DNA of 58,699 bases from CAYVHB01 sp964450865 (GTDB lineage Bacteria; Bacillota; Clostridia; Saccharofermentanales; UBA5734): contig CAYVHB010000019.1 of assembly GCA_964450865.1 (NCBI GenBank), positions 1 through 58,699 of the forward strand, read 5' to 3'. The position numbers were made by a program, and so were the translations under genes. The notes below the pieces were generated by a model. The model ran no database searches. It saw only the letters and a program-made list of their open reading frames with translations, and was not told the origin of the DNA. This document shows positions 9,156 through 17,567 of this stretch, in pieces. Numbering within the stretch: the stretch's first letter is position 1; each line of letters opens with the position of its first letter.

Positions 9156-10760
9156 TTATTTACCAATGCAGAATCGGCTGAATATTGTCTCAACCAATTC
9201 ATCGGATACGGCATCTCCGGTTATCTCGGCCAGTGTTTCCATGGCGTTGCGCAGGAGAGATGCCACCAGGTCAAGGGACAGGCCATCGATCAGGGCAGTG
9301 CGAGCCAGTTGCAGATGGGCCAGCGTCCGGTCCAGGCAGGCTTTATGCCGGCTGCTGGTGATCAGGATGTCATCGCTGCCCTGGCTGCCGGCCGCCCGAT
9401 AGCGAGTCGCGATTGCCTCGCGAATTGCCGCCAGCCCTTCCAGCGTGACAGCAGAGAACGCGACCTGAGGCAAATCCGGCAATTCCTGCTGCAGCAGGGC
9501 GCGCAAACCGGTACTGTCACCGAGGTCATCCTTGCCGGCTACCAGCAGCAGGGCAGCCACTTGTTCGGACCAGTCCCTAATCTCGTCAAGCTCAGCGACA
9601 ACACTGGCCAGCGGGGGTGAAGCAAGCCATATCACCAGATCGGCAGCCATCAAGGCCGAGCGGGCCCGTTCCACCCCGATTTGTTCGACCACGTCTTCCG
9701 TTGTCCGCAGGCCGGCTGTATCGATCAGGCAGACCGGCAGGCCGTCAATATCAACCAGCTGTTCCACCGTATCCCTGGTTGTACCGGGGACAGCCGTCAC
9801 AATCGAGCGATCATAGCCGGCCAGGGCATTGAGCAAAGAAGATTTGCCGGCATTGGGCCGGCCGGCAATCACCACAGTCAGGCCTTCACTCAGCAGACGG
9901 CCCTGATGAAAGCTGGCAGCCAGCCCGGCGAGTTGATGGCTCACATCGGCCAGGCTGGACTGCAGGCTATGCAGGGCATCATCGCTGTCTTCATGTTCCG
10001 GGTATTCCAGGATCAGCTCAATCTGAGCCAGCAGCATATAAAGCTTGTCCTTGAGCAAGGCCAGGCGCCGGGACAGCTGCCCTTGCAGCTGACGCAGTGC
10101 TGCCCGGGAGCGCTGGCTGGCCTGGGCTGCAATCAGGTCCATGACCGCTTCAGCCTGGGACAGGTCGAGTTTGCCATTGAGAAAGGCCCGGCGGGTAAAT
10201 TCACCGGGTCCGGCTGGCTGGACGCCGAGGGTATAGAGCAGGTCAAGGATTGCCTGCTTGACTGCCAGGCCGCCATGACAGCTGATTTCAATCACATCTT
10301 CGCCAGTATAAGAATGAGGTGCGCGAAAACAAGTCAGAATGACCTGGTCAATGGCCTCGGCCGAACCGGACAGGCCGTGGATCAGGCCGGGAGCGCAGGT
10401 ATAACCGGGCATATCGGCTACGGCCGGGAAGCGTGAGCTGAATGGCTGAAAAATCGCTGCCGCCACAGCCAGGCTGGCCGGTCCAGACAGGCGTATCACA
10501 GCAATACCGCTGATACCGGGTGGTGTGGCACAGGCGGCGATCGTTTCAGCCAGATCAGCCGGCAACAGGGGTATCGGCAAATCCGCTGGCATGACAGGTA
10601 ATCCGGCCGGCTGATCCGGATCCGACACGTTCAGCCGGGGCGGAACTGCCCCGACTGGTTCCGGCGGAGCTGACATATCTGATTGGTTCGAGCCTGTCTC
10701 ACGGGCGCGGAATGATGACCGGGGCTGTAATAAATCAGCAGGAGGAAAGGATTCAGGCAC
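9156..10760 (-). CDS. mnmE: tRNA modification GTPase MnmE (TrmE)
   Basis: GTPase that works with MnmG to make 5-carboxymethylaminomethyluridine at tRNA position 34. The N-terminal tetrahydrofolate-binding domain starts at ETIAACATPPG, preceded by an unusual Pro-rich extension of about 70 residues. The G domain has the P-loop GRPNAGKSS, the switch TTRDT and DTAGLR. The C-terminal FCIGK carries the conserved catalytic Cys. The G4 motif, normally NKxD, reads AGKDD here. The GTG at 10760 is 10 nt after AAGGAG; a TTG at 10766 is also in frame, and internal ATGs would shorten the extension. The final GK is immediately followed by the stop, as usual. Confidence 0.94.
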   Translation of the reverse strand: MPESFPPADLLQPRSSFRARETGSNQSDMSAPPEPVGAVPPRLNVSDPDQPAGLPVMPADLPIPLLPADLAETIAACATPPGISGIAVIRLSGPASLAVAAAIFQPFSSRFPAVADMPGYTCAPGLIHGLSGSAEAIDQVILTCFRAPHSYTGEDVIEISCHGGLAVKQAILDLLYTLGVQPAGPGEFTRRAFLNGKLDLSQAEAVMDLIAAQASQRSRAALRQLQGQLSRRLALLKDKLYMLLAQIELILEYPEHEDSDDALHSLQSSLADVSHQLAGLAASFHQGRLLSEGLTVVIAGRPNAGKSSLLNALAGYDRSIVTAVPGTTRDTVEQLVDIDGLPVCLIDTAGLRTTEDVVEQIGVERARSALMAADLVIWLASPPLASVVAELDEIRDWSEQVAALLLVAGKDDLGDSTGLRALLQQELPDLPQVAFSAVTLEGLAAIREAIATRYRAAGSQGSDDILITSSRHKACLDRTLAHLQLARTALIDGLSLDLVASLLRNAMETLAEITGDAVSDELVETIFSRFCIGK

Positions 10761-10883
10761 AGGCAATCCACTCCTTTTCGTTACAAAACAGCGGTAACAG
10801 GATCCGGTAAATCCCGTTGACCGCTGTTTTTAAAATCCGGCTTGAAACCGGCTGGTCTGGCCAGGTGCAGAAATGGCACAACC

Positions 10884-10990
10884 GGTCTGGTTCAGCAACC
10901 TGACGGTGGTATGATGGCATACATCCTGACTGACACGATACAGGATACCGGCTGGTCTGGTTCAGCGGCCTGCCGGCGATATGATGACAT
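10884..10990. repeat. 70-bp-offset duplication of the jag 3' end
   Basis: ggtctggttcagc at 10884 recurs at 10954, and atgatggcat at 10911 recurs as atgatgacat at 10981, both offset by 70 bp. The right copy contains the stop region of jag. The left copy is a diverged duplicate lying downstream of the gene in the direction of transcription. Confidence 0.7.
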
Positions 10991-11669
10991 GCCGCTCGGG
11001 CTCTTCGCCTTCACTGTGGGTTGTGACACCGGGGAAATTCTGCAGGCACGCATGAATGATCCGCCGTTCGGCAGGATTCATGGGCTCCATCCGGAAGGCG
11101 CGCCCGGTGCGGCTGACTTTCTCGGCGGCCCGTTCGGCCATGCTGGTCAGCAGGCTCTCACGCCGCTGCCGATAGCCGCTGATGTCGAGGGCAACCCGGA
11201 CATGCTCGCTGGCGTGTTTATTGGCGACCAGGGAAGCCAGGTACTGGATAGCGTCAAGCGTTTCGCCATGATGGCCGATCGCGGCCCCGCAATCAGACCC
11301 GGTTACATCAATATGCAGGGTATTGTCCTCGCGGTAGGAGCTGATCTTGCCATGGATGCCGATCCCGGAGAGGATCGCGGCCACATAGTTGGTCGTTTCA
11401 GCTTCTTCGGGCGTTTCCGGATCGCCGGCATACTCATCGTCACCGTAATAGACCAGCTCAGCTGTATCAGCCTCAGGCAGTGGCTCCTCGGCAACGACAC
11501 TAACCCGGACACGGGCCGGACGGCGGCCCAGGCCAAGCAGGCCGCCGCTCTCCCCTTCATCGAGCACTTCGATCAGCACATCCTCGGGGGCAGCCTGCAG
11601 TTCCGAAAGCGCGTCATTAATCGCCTGTTGAACAGTCTTGCCTGTTTTTTCAACCATTAAACTCATCAT
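10962..11669 (-). CDS. jag: RNA-binding protein KhpB/Jag (SpoIIIJ-associated)
   Basis: A 235-residue single-stranded nucleic-acid-binding protein encoded next to the YidC insertase. The Jag-N domain (about 1-50, EKTGKTVQQAINDAL) is followed by an acidic linker, a KH domain with IGHHGETLDAIQYL in place of the usual GxxG loop context (about 130-150), and a C-terminal R3H domain containing NPAERRIIHACLQ. Two adjacent ATGs follow GAGGAG; either could start. The start is 15 bp downstream of the yidC stop, so the two are co-transcribed. Confidence 0.95.
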   Translation of the reverse strand: MMSLMVEKTGKTVQQAINDALSELQAAPEDVLIEVLDEGESGGLLGLGRRPARVRVSVVAEEPLPEADTAELVYYGDDEYAGDPETPEEAETTNYVAAILSGIGIHGKISSYREDNTLHIDVTGSDCGAAIGHHGETLDAIQYLASLVANKHASEHVRVALDISGYRQRRESLLTSMAERAAEKVSRTGRAFRMEPMNPAERRIIHACLQNFPGVTTHSEGEEPERHVIISPAGR

Positions 11670-11684
11670 TGATTCTCCTCATGA

Positions 11685-12803
11685 TCAGCCCCGACGCTTT
11701 TTCGGCTTCTGGTCTGCCGGGGAAGCAGGCTGGCGCGATGGTGTCCCGATCTGTTTTGCCGGCTGCTCCGGCTGGCTGACCGGCACGGCCGCAACCGGTA
11801 CGGTCAGGCCGTCGGCCGGGTGCTCCAGACGGCGGGTATACAGGAAATATATCAGCAGTGATTGCAAAATCATCATGATATTGCCAATGATCCAGTAAAG
11901 GCCCATGGCGGCCGGCATGGAAAAGGTTGTCCACAGCATGAAGATCGGCATCATGATGTTCATGCTCTTCATCATGCTTTCGGTCTGATCTTCAGGGGTC
12001 TGGCCTTTCTTGGCCGAATTTTTCTTTTCCCGCGCCTTCTCCTCAAGCCGTTTCTTGCGGTTGGGCATGGTCATGGTCGTGATCTTCATCTGGAACAGGG
12101 TCGTCAGGACAACCACCAGCGGGAAGACCAGCAAGGGCAGGTAAATCCATTTCTGGTCGCCGAACAGCCGGGCTGGCAGATAAGTCGGTGTCAGGCCGAG
12201 GTTCATACCCAGGAAATGGACATCGATCAGCTGATTCATCGTCATCAGCTTCTGGCTGATGACCTGGCCGAGGGCACTGGCATTGGCATTGAGCGCATTG
12301 ATCACCGGGATATTATTGTTGGCAATCTGGGAGAGCTCACGGGCACTGATCAGGGCGGTCCCGGTGCTGTCCTGGATCGAGTTGAGCAAGGTGGCGATCG
12401 ATTTCAGGTTATCCGGCGTAATATTCATGATATATTGCAGCGGAGCCTGGATGATCCTGAAGATCGGCCAGATGATGATCAGCTGGACAATAGCCGGCAG
12501 GCAGCCAGAGAGCGGGCTGGCACCATGTCGCTTGTAGAGCTCCATCTGCATCTCGCCCTGCTTGGCGCGGTCGCCGGGATACTGCCGCGCGATCTCGGCA
12601 ATCTCCCCTTGCAGGGCCTGCTGCTTGATGGTCGCTTTCTGCTGATGAATGCCCAGGGGGATCATCAGGCCGCGCAGAATGATCGTAAAAACGATGATGA
12701 CGATGCCGTAGTTGTCAATCGTCGTGTAAAGGACCCGCATGACCCAGCCGAACGCAATGTACAGCGGATCAAGGAGCCCCATGGAGACAATAGCCAGATC
12801 CAT
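11685..12803 (-). CDS. yidC: Membrane protein insertase YidC (SpoIIIJ/OxaI family)
   Basis: A 372-residue Oxa1-superfamily insertase that helps proteins fold into the cytoplasmic membrane, alone or with SecYEG. It has five predicted membrane segments: one after the N-terminus, a long one around YGIVIIVFTIILRGLMIPL, then three in the C-terminal half ending in MGLYWIIGNIMMILQSLLIYF. Between the first two, RGLMIPLGIHQQKATIKQQ contains the hydrophilic-groove Arg and the cytoplasmic helices. A charged Lys-rich loop (about 265-285) precedes the last segments, and the tail is basic (KPKKRRG), which can bind ribosomes. Unlike in many Gram-positives, there is no obvious lipobox at the N-terminus. AAGGAG lies upstream of the ATG. 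Confidence 0.95.
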   Translation of the reverse strand: MDLAIVSMGLLDPLYIAFGWVMRVLYTTIDNYGIVIIVFTIILRGLMIPLGIHQQKATIKQQALQGEIAEIARQYPGDRAKQGEMQMELYKRHGASPLSGCLPAIVQLIIIWPIFRIIQAPLQYIMNITPDNLKSIATLLNSIQDSTGTALISARELSQIANNNIPVINALNANASALGQVISQKLMTMNQLIDVHFLGMNLGLTPTYLPARLFGDQKWIYLPLLVFPLVVVLTTLFQMKITTMTMPNRKKRLEEKAREKKNSAKKGQTPEDQTESMMKSMNIMMPIFMLWTTFSMPAAMGLYWIIGNIMMILQSLLIYFLYTRRLEHPADGLTVPVAAVPVSQPEQPAKQIGTPSRQPASPADQKPKKRRG

Positions 12804-12828
12804 CGTGGAGACTCTCCTTCAGGGGTGT

Positions 12829-13041
12829 TCAGGGGACCGGATCGTATCCGCCCCGGCTGAACGGATTGCAGCGCAAAATACGCCAGATGGCCATCAGCGT
12901 GCCCTTAAGCGGGCCATGGCGCTCGATGGCTTCAATCGCATACTGCGAACAGGTCGGCAGATAACGGCACTGGCTGCCCAGTGACGGGGAAATATAGCGC
13001 TGATAATAGCGAATACAGGCAATCATCAGGCGTCGCACCAT
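12829..13041 (-). CDS. yidD: Membrane protein insertion efficiency factor YidD
   Basis: A 70-residue small protein that assists YidC-dependent insertion. Family landmarks are all present: IRYYQRYISPSLG at the N-terminus, the three-Cys stretch CRYLPTCSQYA, and RCNPFSRGGYDPVP at the C-terminus. It lies between rnpA and yidC with 6- and 25-bp gaps, the conserved arrangement. Confidence 0.96.
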   Translation of the reverse strand: MVRRLMIACIRYYQRYISPSLGSQCRYLPTCSQYAIEAIERHGPLKGTLMAIWRILRCNPFSRGGYDPVP

Positions 13042-13047
13042 AAAGGC

Positions 13048-13452
13048 TCAGCTCCGTTCCGGGCCATCGGCTGATGGCGAAACAGCCGGGGTGACCGGCT
13101 GGCCGCTATCCGGACTGGCAATCCAGATCCCGGCCCGCTTGCACAGACGTATCACTTCCTGTTCGACCTGGGCCAGTCCCGGTTTATCAGCGGACGCCCG
13201 GCCAACCAGGATCAGGTCATAACCTGGCCTGACGTGGGTTTCATGCAGCCGATAGCTCTCCCGCAACAGGCGTTTGATCCGGTTGCGCCGGACGCTGCCG
13301 CTAACCTGGCGACTTGCCGTGACACCCAGCCGGATCTGCGGGCGATTGCGGCGCAAATAATGCAGGACAACCAGTCGCCCAGCCACATGATGCCCTTTCT
13401 GATAGACCCGGGCGAACTCGTAATTCCTGCACAGCGTCTGAGTATGCTTCAT
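13048..13452 (-). CDS. rnpA: Ribonuclease P protein component
   Basis: A 134-residue basic protein that binds the catalytic RNase P RNA and helps process tRNA 5' ends. The family signature RRNRIKRLLRESYR is present, as is the N-terminal FARVYQKGHHVAGRLVVLHY strand. A non-conserved acidic/Pro tail of about 20 residues follows the normal C-terminus. It lies 95 bp downstream of rpmH and shares its promoter. Confidence 0.95.
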   Translation of the reverse strand: MKHTQTLCRNYEFARVYQKGHHVAGRLVVLHYLRRNRPQIRLGVTASRQVSGSVRRNRIKRLLRESYRLHETHVRPGYDLILVGRASADKPGLAQVEQEVIRLCKRAGIWIASPDSGQPVTPAVSPSADGPERS

Positions 13453-13547
13453 GATTGATCCTGACCGGTGCCTGGCCCCGGCCTGGCCGGGAACAGCGGT
13501 CCGGACAGATCAGGAAAAAGAAGAAAGACCACAAAGGAATGCGGTCT

Positions 13548-13682
13548 TCATGCTGTCAGCTGCTTTCTCCCTTTGAGTCTGCGTCTTTTCAGAATATCAC
13601 GTCCGGATGCCGTCTGCATGCGCTTCCTGAAGCCGTGCTCCTTGGCACGCTGCCGCTTTTTGGGCTGATAGGTCATCTTCAT
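13548..13682 (-). CDS. rpmH: 50S ribosomal protein L34
   Basis: A 44-residue ribosomal protein beginning MKMTYQPKKRQRAKEHGF and ending GRDILKRRRLKGRKQLTA, the standard L34 pattern. The ATG at 13682 has AGGAGGG upstream; longer in-frame starts run into the promoter and are rejected. First gene of the rpmH-rnpA-yidD-yidC-jag operon. Confidence 0.97.
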   Translation of the reverse strand: MKMTYQPKKRQRAKEHGFRKRMQTASGRDILKRRRLKGRKQLTA

Positions 13683-13724
13683 ATATAAGTCCCTCCTGGT
13701 TTTGATGCAGTCATTAGCGTTAAG

Positions 13725-13754
13725 ATTATACTCGTGACCTGCGGGATGTGTCAA
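13725..13754 (-). promoter_or_regulatory. Promoter of the rpmH operon
   Basis: On the minus strand TTGACA (13754-13749), an 18-bp spacer and TATAAT (13730-13725): both boxes are perfect consensus. The start of transcription would be about 35 nt before the L34 ATG. Confidence 0.88.
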
Positions 13755-13872
13755 CCGGTACCCGGCAGGATTTCAAATGTTTCTTCTCGGGTCTTCTCGG
13801 GCGGCGACCACGCTGTCCCGTCCGGCTCGAGAAATCAGGATCCTTATGATACATGCCGGGATTCTTGCAATG

Positions 13873-14769
13873 TCAGATGTTTCCTGTCAGGTGGGGACCA
13901 AGGCTGACAGTCTCGGCGGCCAGCAGCTGACAGCGGGGGGGTAACCGGGCCGGCAGGACAGCCTGGGCCGCATCACGCAATTGACTGTTGGCAAACAGGC
14001 CAAAAACGGTCGGTCCGCTGCCGCTCATCATGGCCACGGTGGCACCGGCCTCATGCAGGGCTTGCTTGATGAGCGATAATTCCGGATGGGCCGGTATTGA
14101 GACAGACTCGAGTACATTGGCCGTTGATACGGCCAGCCCTTCGAGATCAAAAGCGGCCAGGGCCGCCTGGATAGCCGGATGATCCGGCCGCAGTCCGAGG
14201 CTGGCCAGGTTGAGCTGGCGGAAAACCCAGGGGGTAGAAAGACCAAAGTCAGGCTTGACCAGGAGCAGCGGTACACCGGTGAATGGCGGCAGCGGCGTCA
14301 GGGCCTCGCCTATGCCTTCACACAGGACCGTACCGCCCTGCAGGCAAAAGGGCACATCAGCACCGATCCGCGCGGCTACCCCCTGCAACCGGGCCAGGCT
14401 TAAGGGATGGTCACACAGCTCGGACAGTGCGTAAAGCACACCGGCTGCGTCGCTGCTGCCACCAGCAAGGCCGGCAGCCTCAGGGATCCGCTTGTGCAGG
14501 AATATCCGCACACCGGCCATCAGGCCGGCTTGCGCCAGGAACTGCCCGGCAGCACGGTAGCAGGTGTTGCGATCATCCAGCGGGATTCCTGGCCGGTCAC
14601 AAAGCAAAATGATGCCCTGACCCTGCCGGTCGAGTTCGACATAAACTTCATCATAAAGCGAGACCGATTGCATGATGCTCTGCAGCAGATGATACCCATC
14701 GGCGCGCCGGCCGACGACATCCAGCGACAGGTTGATTTTGGCAGGTACGGCAACAGTTAGCGACTGCAT
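13873..14769 (-). CDS. ispE: 4-diphosphocytidyl-2-C-methyl-D-erythritol kinase
   Basis: GHMP-family kinase of the non-mevalonate (MEP) isoprenoid pathway. It phosphorylates the 2-hydroxyl of CDP-methylerythritol. Motifs in order: VPAKINLSLDVVGRRADGYH (motif 1), the ATP loop PEAAGLAGGSSDAAG, and the third GHMP motif MSGSGPTVFGLF near the C-terminus. The ATG at 14769 sits 5-6 nt after GGAGG, giving 298 residues, the usual length; an ATG 24 nt upstream lacks a site. It lies between veg and rpmH, where many Firmicutes would have dnaA on the rpmH side. Confidence 0.95.
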   Translation of the reverse strand: MQSLTVAVPAKINLSLDVVGRRADGYHLLQSIMQSVSLYDEVYVELDRQGQGIILLCDRPGIPLDDRNTCYRAAGQFLAQAGLMAGVRIFLHKRIPEAAGLAGGSSDAAGVLYALSELCDHPLSLARLQGVAARIGADVPFCLQGGTVLCEGIGEALTPLPPFTGVPLLLVKPDFGLSTPWVFRQLNLASLGLRPDHPAIQAALAAFDLEGLAVSTANVLESVSIPAHPELSLIKQALHEAGATVAMMSGSGPTVFGLFANSQLRDAAQAVLPARLPPRCQLLAAETVSLGPHLTGNI

Positions 14770-15005
14770 GATTCCTCCAGGCAAATGCTGCATAGCAGCT
14801 GTCAGTCCACACGCCGCGCCGGGTCTGTCGAAGGGCTGCGACTGTGCCTTGTCCAGGTGATGAAAAGCCGGCTGAACAGAATGAATCCAGGCAAGGTGCC
14901 GGGAGCCGGCAGTGGCATGCCGCCCCTGTCGGTATCGGTCGGGAAGCAGGTATGCAACTGATCCGGAAAAGTGTCAGAGCCTGGCCCATGCAGGCCCTGG
15001 TACTG

Positions 15006-15031
15006 AAAAACCCGCGGCGGCCGCGGGTTTT
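15006..15031 (-). terminator. Rho-independent terminator after veg
   Basis: An 11-bp GC-rich stem (AAAACCCGCGG / CCGCGGGTTTT) with a 3-nt loop, giving a U-tract on the minus strand. It lies 80 bp beyond the veg stop and would separate veg from ispE; the A/T flanks are symmetrical, so it may work in both directions. Confidence 0.75.
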
Positions 15032-15110
15032 CCGGAAACAGTCCTGTCATTTAGCAGATAAAAAGATTACGAAGTCAGGCTGCACGCGGCTCCGGATCAA
15101 AACGGGTGTG

Positions 15111-15380
15111 TCAGGGGTGATCCGTCCGCAGGTCACTGTCAGGCTCAAAGGCAATCTCCACGACTTTGGTCAGGATATCAACATAGCTATAGGATACTGT
15201 CTCCTGATAAGCATTGCGCTTGGCACAGCGGACGGTGAAAACATTGGAATAACAGCTGTCCAGAATACCTTCCTGGACAATAGTCCGCTTGCGGCCGCCA
15301 TTCGAGCGCAGCATGACCCGGCGGCCGATGCAAGCCTGGATATCTCTTCTGCAAGTGTCAAGGTCAGTTTTTACGATCAT
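15111..15380 (-). CDS. veg: Veg protein
   Basis: An 89-residue protein of the Veg family, small beta-barrel proteins highly expressed in Firmicutes and reported in Bacillus to promote biofilm formation. The family core is clear: CRRDIQACIGRRVMLRSNGG, RKRTIVQEGILDSCYSNVF and VSYSYVDILTKVVEI. The ATG at 15380 has GGAGGTG 9 nt upstream; the longer reading upstream is not coding. The veg-ispE order is conserved in Firmicutes. The molecular function is not settled. Confidence 0.92.
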   Translation of the reverse strand: MIVKTDLDTCRRDIQACIGRRVMLRSNGGRKRTIVQEGILDSCYSNVFTVRCAKRNAYQETVSYSYVDILTKVVEIAFEPDSDLRTDHP

Positions 15381-15504
15381 CTGAATCACACCTCCGACAA
15401 ACTGATACCAATGGCTCCGATTCAATTTGGACTGGCGCGAATAATAATATTGCAAGTCTATCACTTTCACTGGGGCAAGTCAAATCACAAACACCACCGA
15501 TTGT

Positions 15505-15513
15505 GGTATAATG
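15505..15513 (+). promoter_or_regulatory. Extended -10 promoter of fhs
   Basis: TGGTATAATG (TATAAT at 15508-15513) is an extended -10 about 140 nt before the fhs start; no good -35 is seen. The 5' leader of roughly 135 nt shows no recognised riboswitch. Confidence 0.55.
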
Positions 15514-15654
15514 CCCGCAGTGCCCCAAATATTGTACTCCCGCATCTTGAATATCCCCGGTTCCTGCTCACGCCCGGATTTCACACAACCCCGGATCCTG
15601 CCGTCCGCCCGCGCCCTTTACCTGATCATCATTGCCGGAAAGGAATCAGTCAAC

Positions 15655-17325
15655 ATGTTATCTGACATTGAAATCGCTAGCAACGCCACACTGCTCCCAA
15701 TATCTGCCGTCGCCGCCGGACTTGGCATCCGCGATGAGGAAATCGAACAATATGGCCGTTACAAGGCCAAGCTGGATGACGCGCTCATCCGGCGGCTGGC
15801 GCACCGCCCGGACGGCCAGCTCGTCCTGGTTACGGCGATCAATCCCACGCCGGCTGGTGAAGGTAAAACCACAACCACGGTCGGTCTCGGGCAGGCCTTG
15901 TGCCAATTGGGCCACCAGGCGATCATCGCCCTGCGCGAACCGTCGCTCGGTCCTGTTTTCGGGCTGAAGGGCGGCGCGGCTGGTGGCGGTTATGCCCAGG
16001 TGTTGCCGATGGATGAGATCAATCTGCACTTTACCGGCGACCTGCACGCCATCACCGCGGCGAACAACCTGCTGGCTGCCATGCTGGATAATCACCTGCA
16101 GCAGGGCAATATCCTGCAGATTGATCCGCGCCGCATTGTCTGGAAACGTTGCCTCGATATGAATGACCGGGCCTTGCGAAACATTGTGATCGGCCTCGGC
16201 GGCCGTCTTGATGGCGTGCCGCGGCAGGACGGGTTTAATATTACGGTTGCTTCGGAAATCATGGCTGTTTTATGTCTGGCCAGCGATATGGCCGACCTCA
16301 AGGCCCGCCTGCGGCGAATGGTCGTGGCCTATACGTATGACGGACGGATGGTAACCGCCGATGATCTCGCGGCTGTCGGAGCCATGGCTGCGCTGCTCAA
16401 AGATGCCATGAAGCCCAACCTGGTCCAGACACTCGAAGGTACGCCGGCCCTGATGCATGGCGGTCCCTTTGCCAATATCGCGCATGGCTGCAACAGCCTG
16501 CGGGCGACCCGGCTGGGCTTGAAACTGGCTGATATTGTCGTCACGGAAGCTGGCTTCGGCGCCGATCTGGGCGCGGAAAAATTCTTCGATATCAAATGCC
16601 GAACCGGTGGCCTGAAGCCTGGCGTCGTGGTCCTCGTCGCTACGGTCCGGGCTCTTAAATACAATGGTGGCGTAGCCCGTGCCGACCTGGCCCGGGAGAA
16701 TCTCGCCGCCCTGCAGCAAGGAATGGACAACCTGAGCAAGCATCTTGAGAATATTGCCGCCTTCGGCCTGCCCTGCGTGGTTGCCCTGAATCATTTTGCC
16801 ACGGACACGGCGGCGGAAGTGGCGCTGGTTGAGCAGACCTGCCAGGCTCACCACGTCCGTATGGCCGTCTCGCGAGTCTTTGCTGAGGGCGGGGCTGGCG
16901 GGCGCGAGCTTGCGCAGGCGGTTCTCGACAGCCTGGCCGGGGATCCGGTGAACTTTCAGTACCTCTACCCGGACGAAATGCCTTTGCTTGACAAGATCGC
17001 AATCATCGCCACCCGGATCTATGGTGCGGCTGACGTGGCCTTGACTGCAACAGCCCGCAAGGACCTGGAAATGATCGAGAAGACGGGGCTGGCCCATCTG
17101 CCCATCTGCATGGCCAAGACCCAATATTCCCTTTCTGATAATCCGGCGCTGCTGGGCCGGCCATCCGGCTTTACCGTTACGGTGCGCGAATTGCGCCTGT
17201 CAGCCGGCGCCGGGTTCATCGTGGCCCTGACCGGGGACATCATGACCATGCCGGGACTGCCCCGGCGCCCGGCAGCCGAAGTCATCGATGTCGACGAGCA
17301 GGGACGAATCAGCGGCCTGTTCTGA
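15655..17325 (+). CDS. fhs: Formate-tetrahydrofolate ligase
   Basis: A 556-residue ATP-dependent enzyme making 10-formyltetrahydrofolate from formate and tetrahydrofolate, feeding one-carbon metabolism (purines, formyl-Met, or acetogenesis in some Clostridia). The ATP-binding motif TPAGEGKTTTTVGLGQAL is at about residues 63-80, and the whole length matches the monofunctional family. The ATG at 15655 follows AAAGGA by 10 nt; an in-frame start 144 nt upstream is not supported. No other Wood-Ljungdahl genes are in the window, so acetogenesis cannot be inferred. Confidence 0.97.
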   Translation: MLSDIEIASNATLLPISAVAAGLGIRDEEIEQYGRYKAKLDDALIRRLAHRPDGQLVLVTAINPTPAGEGKTTTTVGLGQALCQLGHQAIIALREPSLGPVFGLKGGAAGGGYAQVLPMDEINLHFTGDLHAITAANNLLAAMLDNHLQQGNILQIDPRRIVWKRCLDMNDRALRNIVIGLGGRLDGVPRQDGFNITVASEIMAVLCLASDMADLKARLRRMVVAYTYDGRMVTADDLAAVGAMAALLKDAMKPNLVQTLEGTPALMHGGPFANIAHGCNSLRATRLGLKLADIVVTEAGFGADLGAEKFFDIKCRTGGLKPGVVVLVATVRALKYNGGVARADLARENLAALQQGMDNLSKHLENIAAFGLPCVVALNHFATDTAAEVALVEQTCQAHHVRMAVSRVFAEGGAGGRELAQAVLDSLAGDPVNFQYLYPDEMPLLDKIAIIATRIYGAADVALTATARKDLEMIEKTGLAHLPICMAKTQYSLSDNPALLGRPSGFTVTVRELRLSAGAGFIVALTGDIMTMPGLPRRPAAEVIDVDEQGRISGLF

Positions 17326-17362
17326 GCTGCAATATTTGACAGTAGCGCAAAGCTGGAGGCTG

Positions 17363-17371
17363 TGATATAAT
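17363..17371 (+). promoter_or_regulatory. Extended -10 promoter of the SRP RNA
   Basis: TGATATAAT (TATAAT at 17366-17371) lies about 15-20 nt before the predicted RNA 5' end. TTGACA occurs at 17336-17341 but 24 bp away, too far for a normal -35. Confidence 0.6.
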
Positions 17372-17386
17372 CACCTAGCACCGGCA

Positions 17387-17536
17387 CACGACGTGCCTGA
17401 TCTGCAGCCGATCGCTGGTCCTGTGCGATGCGGCCCGTGAACCCCGTCAGGTCCGGAAGGAAGCAGCGGTAAGCGGTCAACCGTATGTGCCGCAGGGGAG
17501 CCTGCATCGGCTGCAGGTCAGGTATGTCGTTTTTTT
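17387..17536 (+). ncRNA. ffs: Signal recognition particle RNA (small, 4.5S-like)
   Basis: The apical Ffh-binding hairpin signature GTCAGGTCCGGAAGGAAGCA lies at 17446-17465. The outer arms 17389-17412 and 17506-17529 pair over 24 bp with a few G-U pairs and close the molecule; a T-run at 17530-17536 ends it. The RNA is about 140 nt and no extra 5' Alu domain is visible, in contrast to the ~270-nt Bacillus type. It lies directly before dnaX, a common clostridial position. Confidence 0.93.
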
Positions 17537-17567
17537 ATGGATCGACGGCTTTCTGTGAGGTGAATCC

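Noticed and set aside
17336..17371. TTGACA plus TATAAT as a standard promoter for the SRP RNA
   Set aside because: The spacer is 24 bp; the extended -10 alone is the better explanation.
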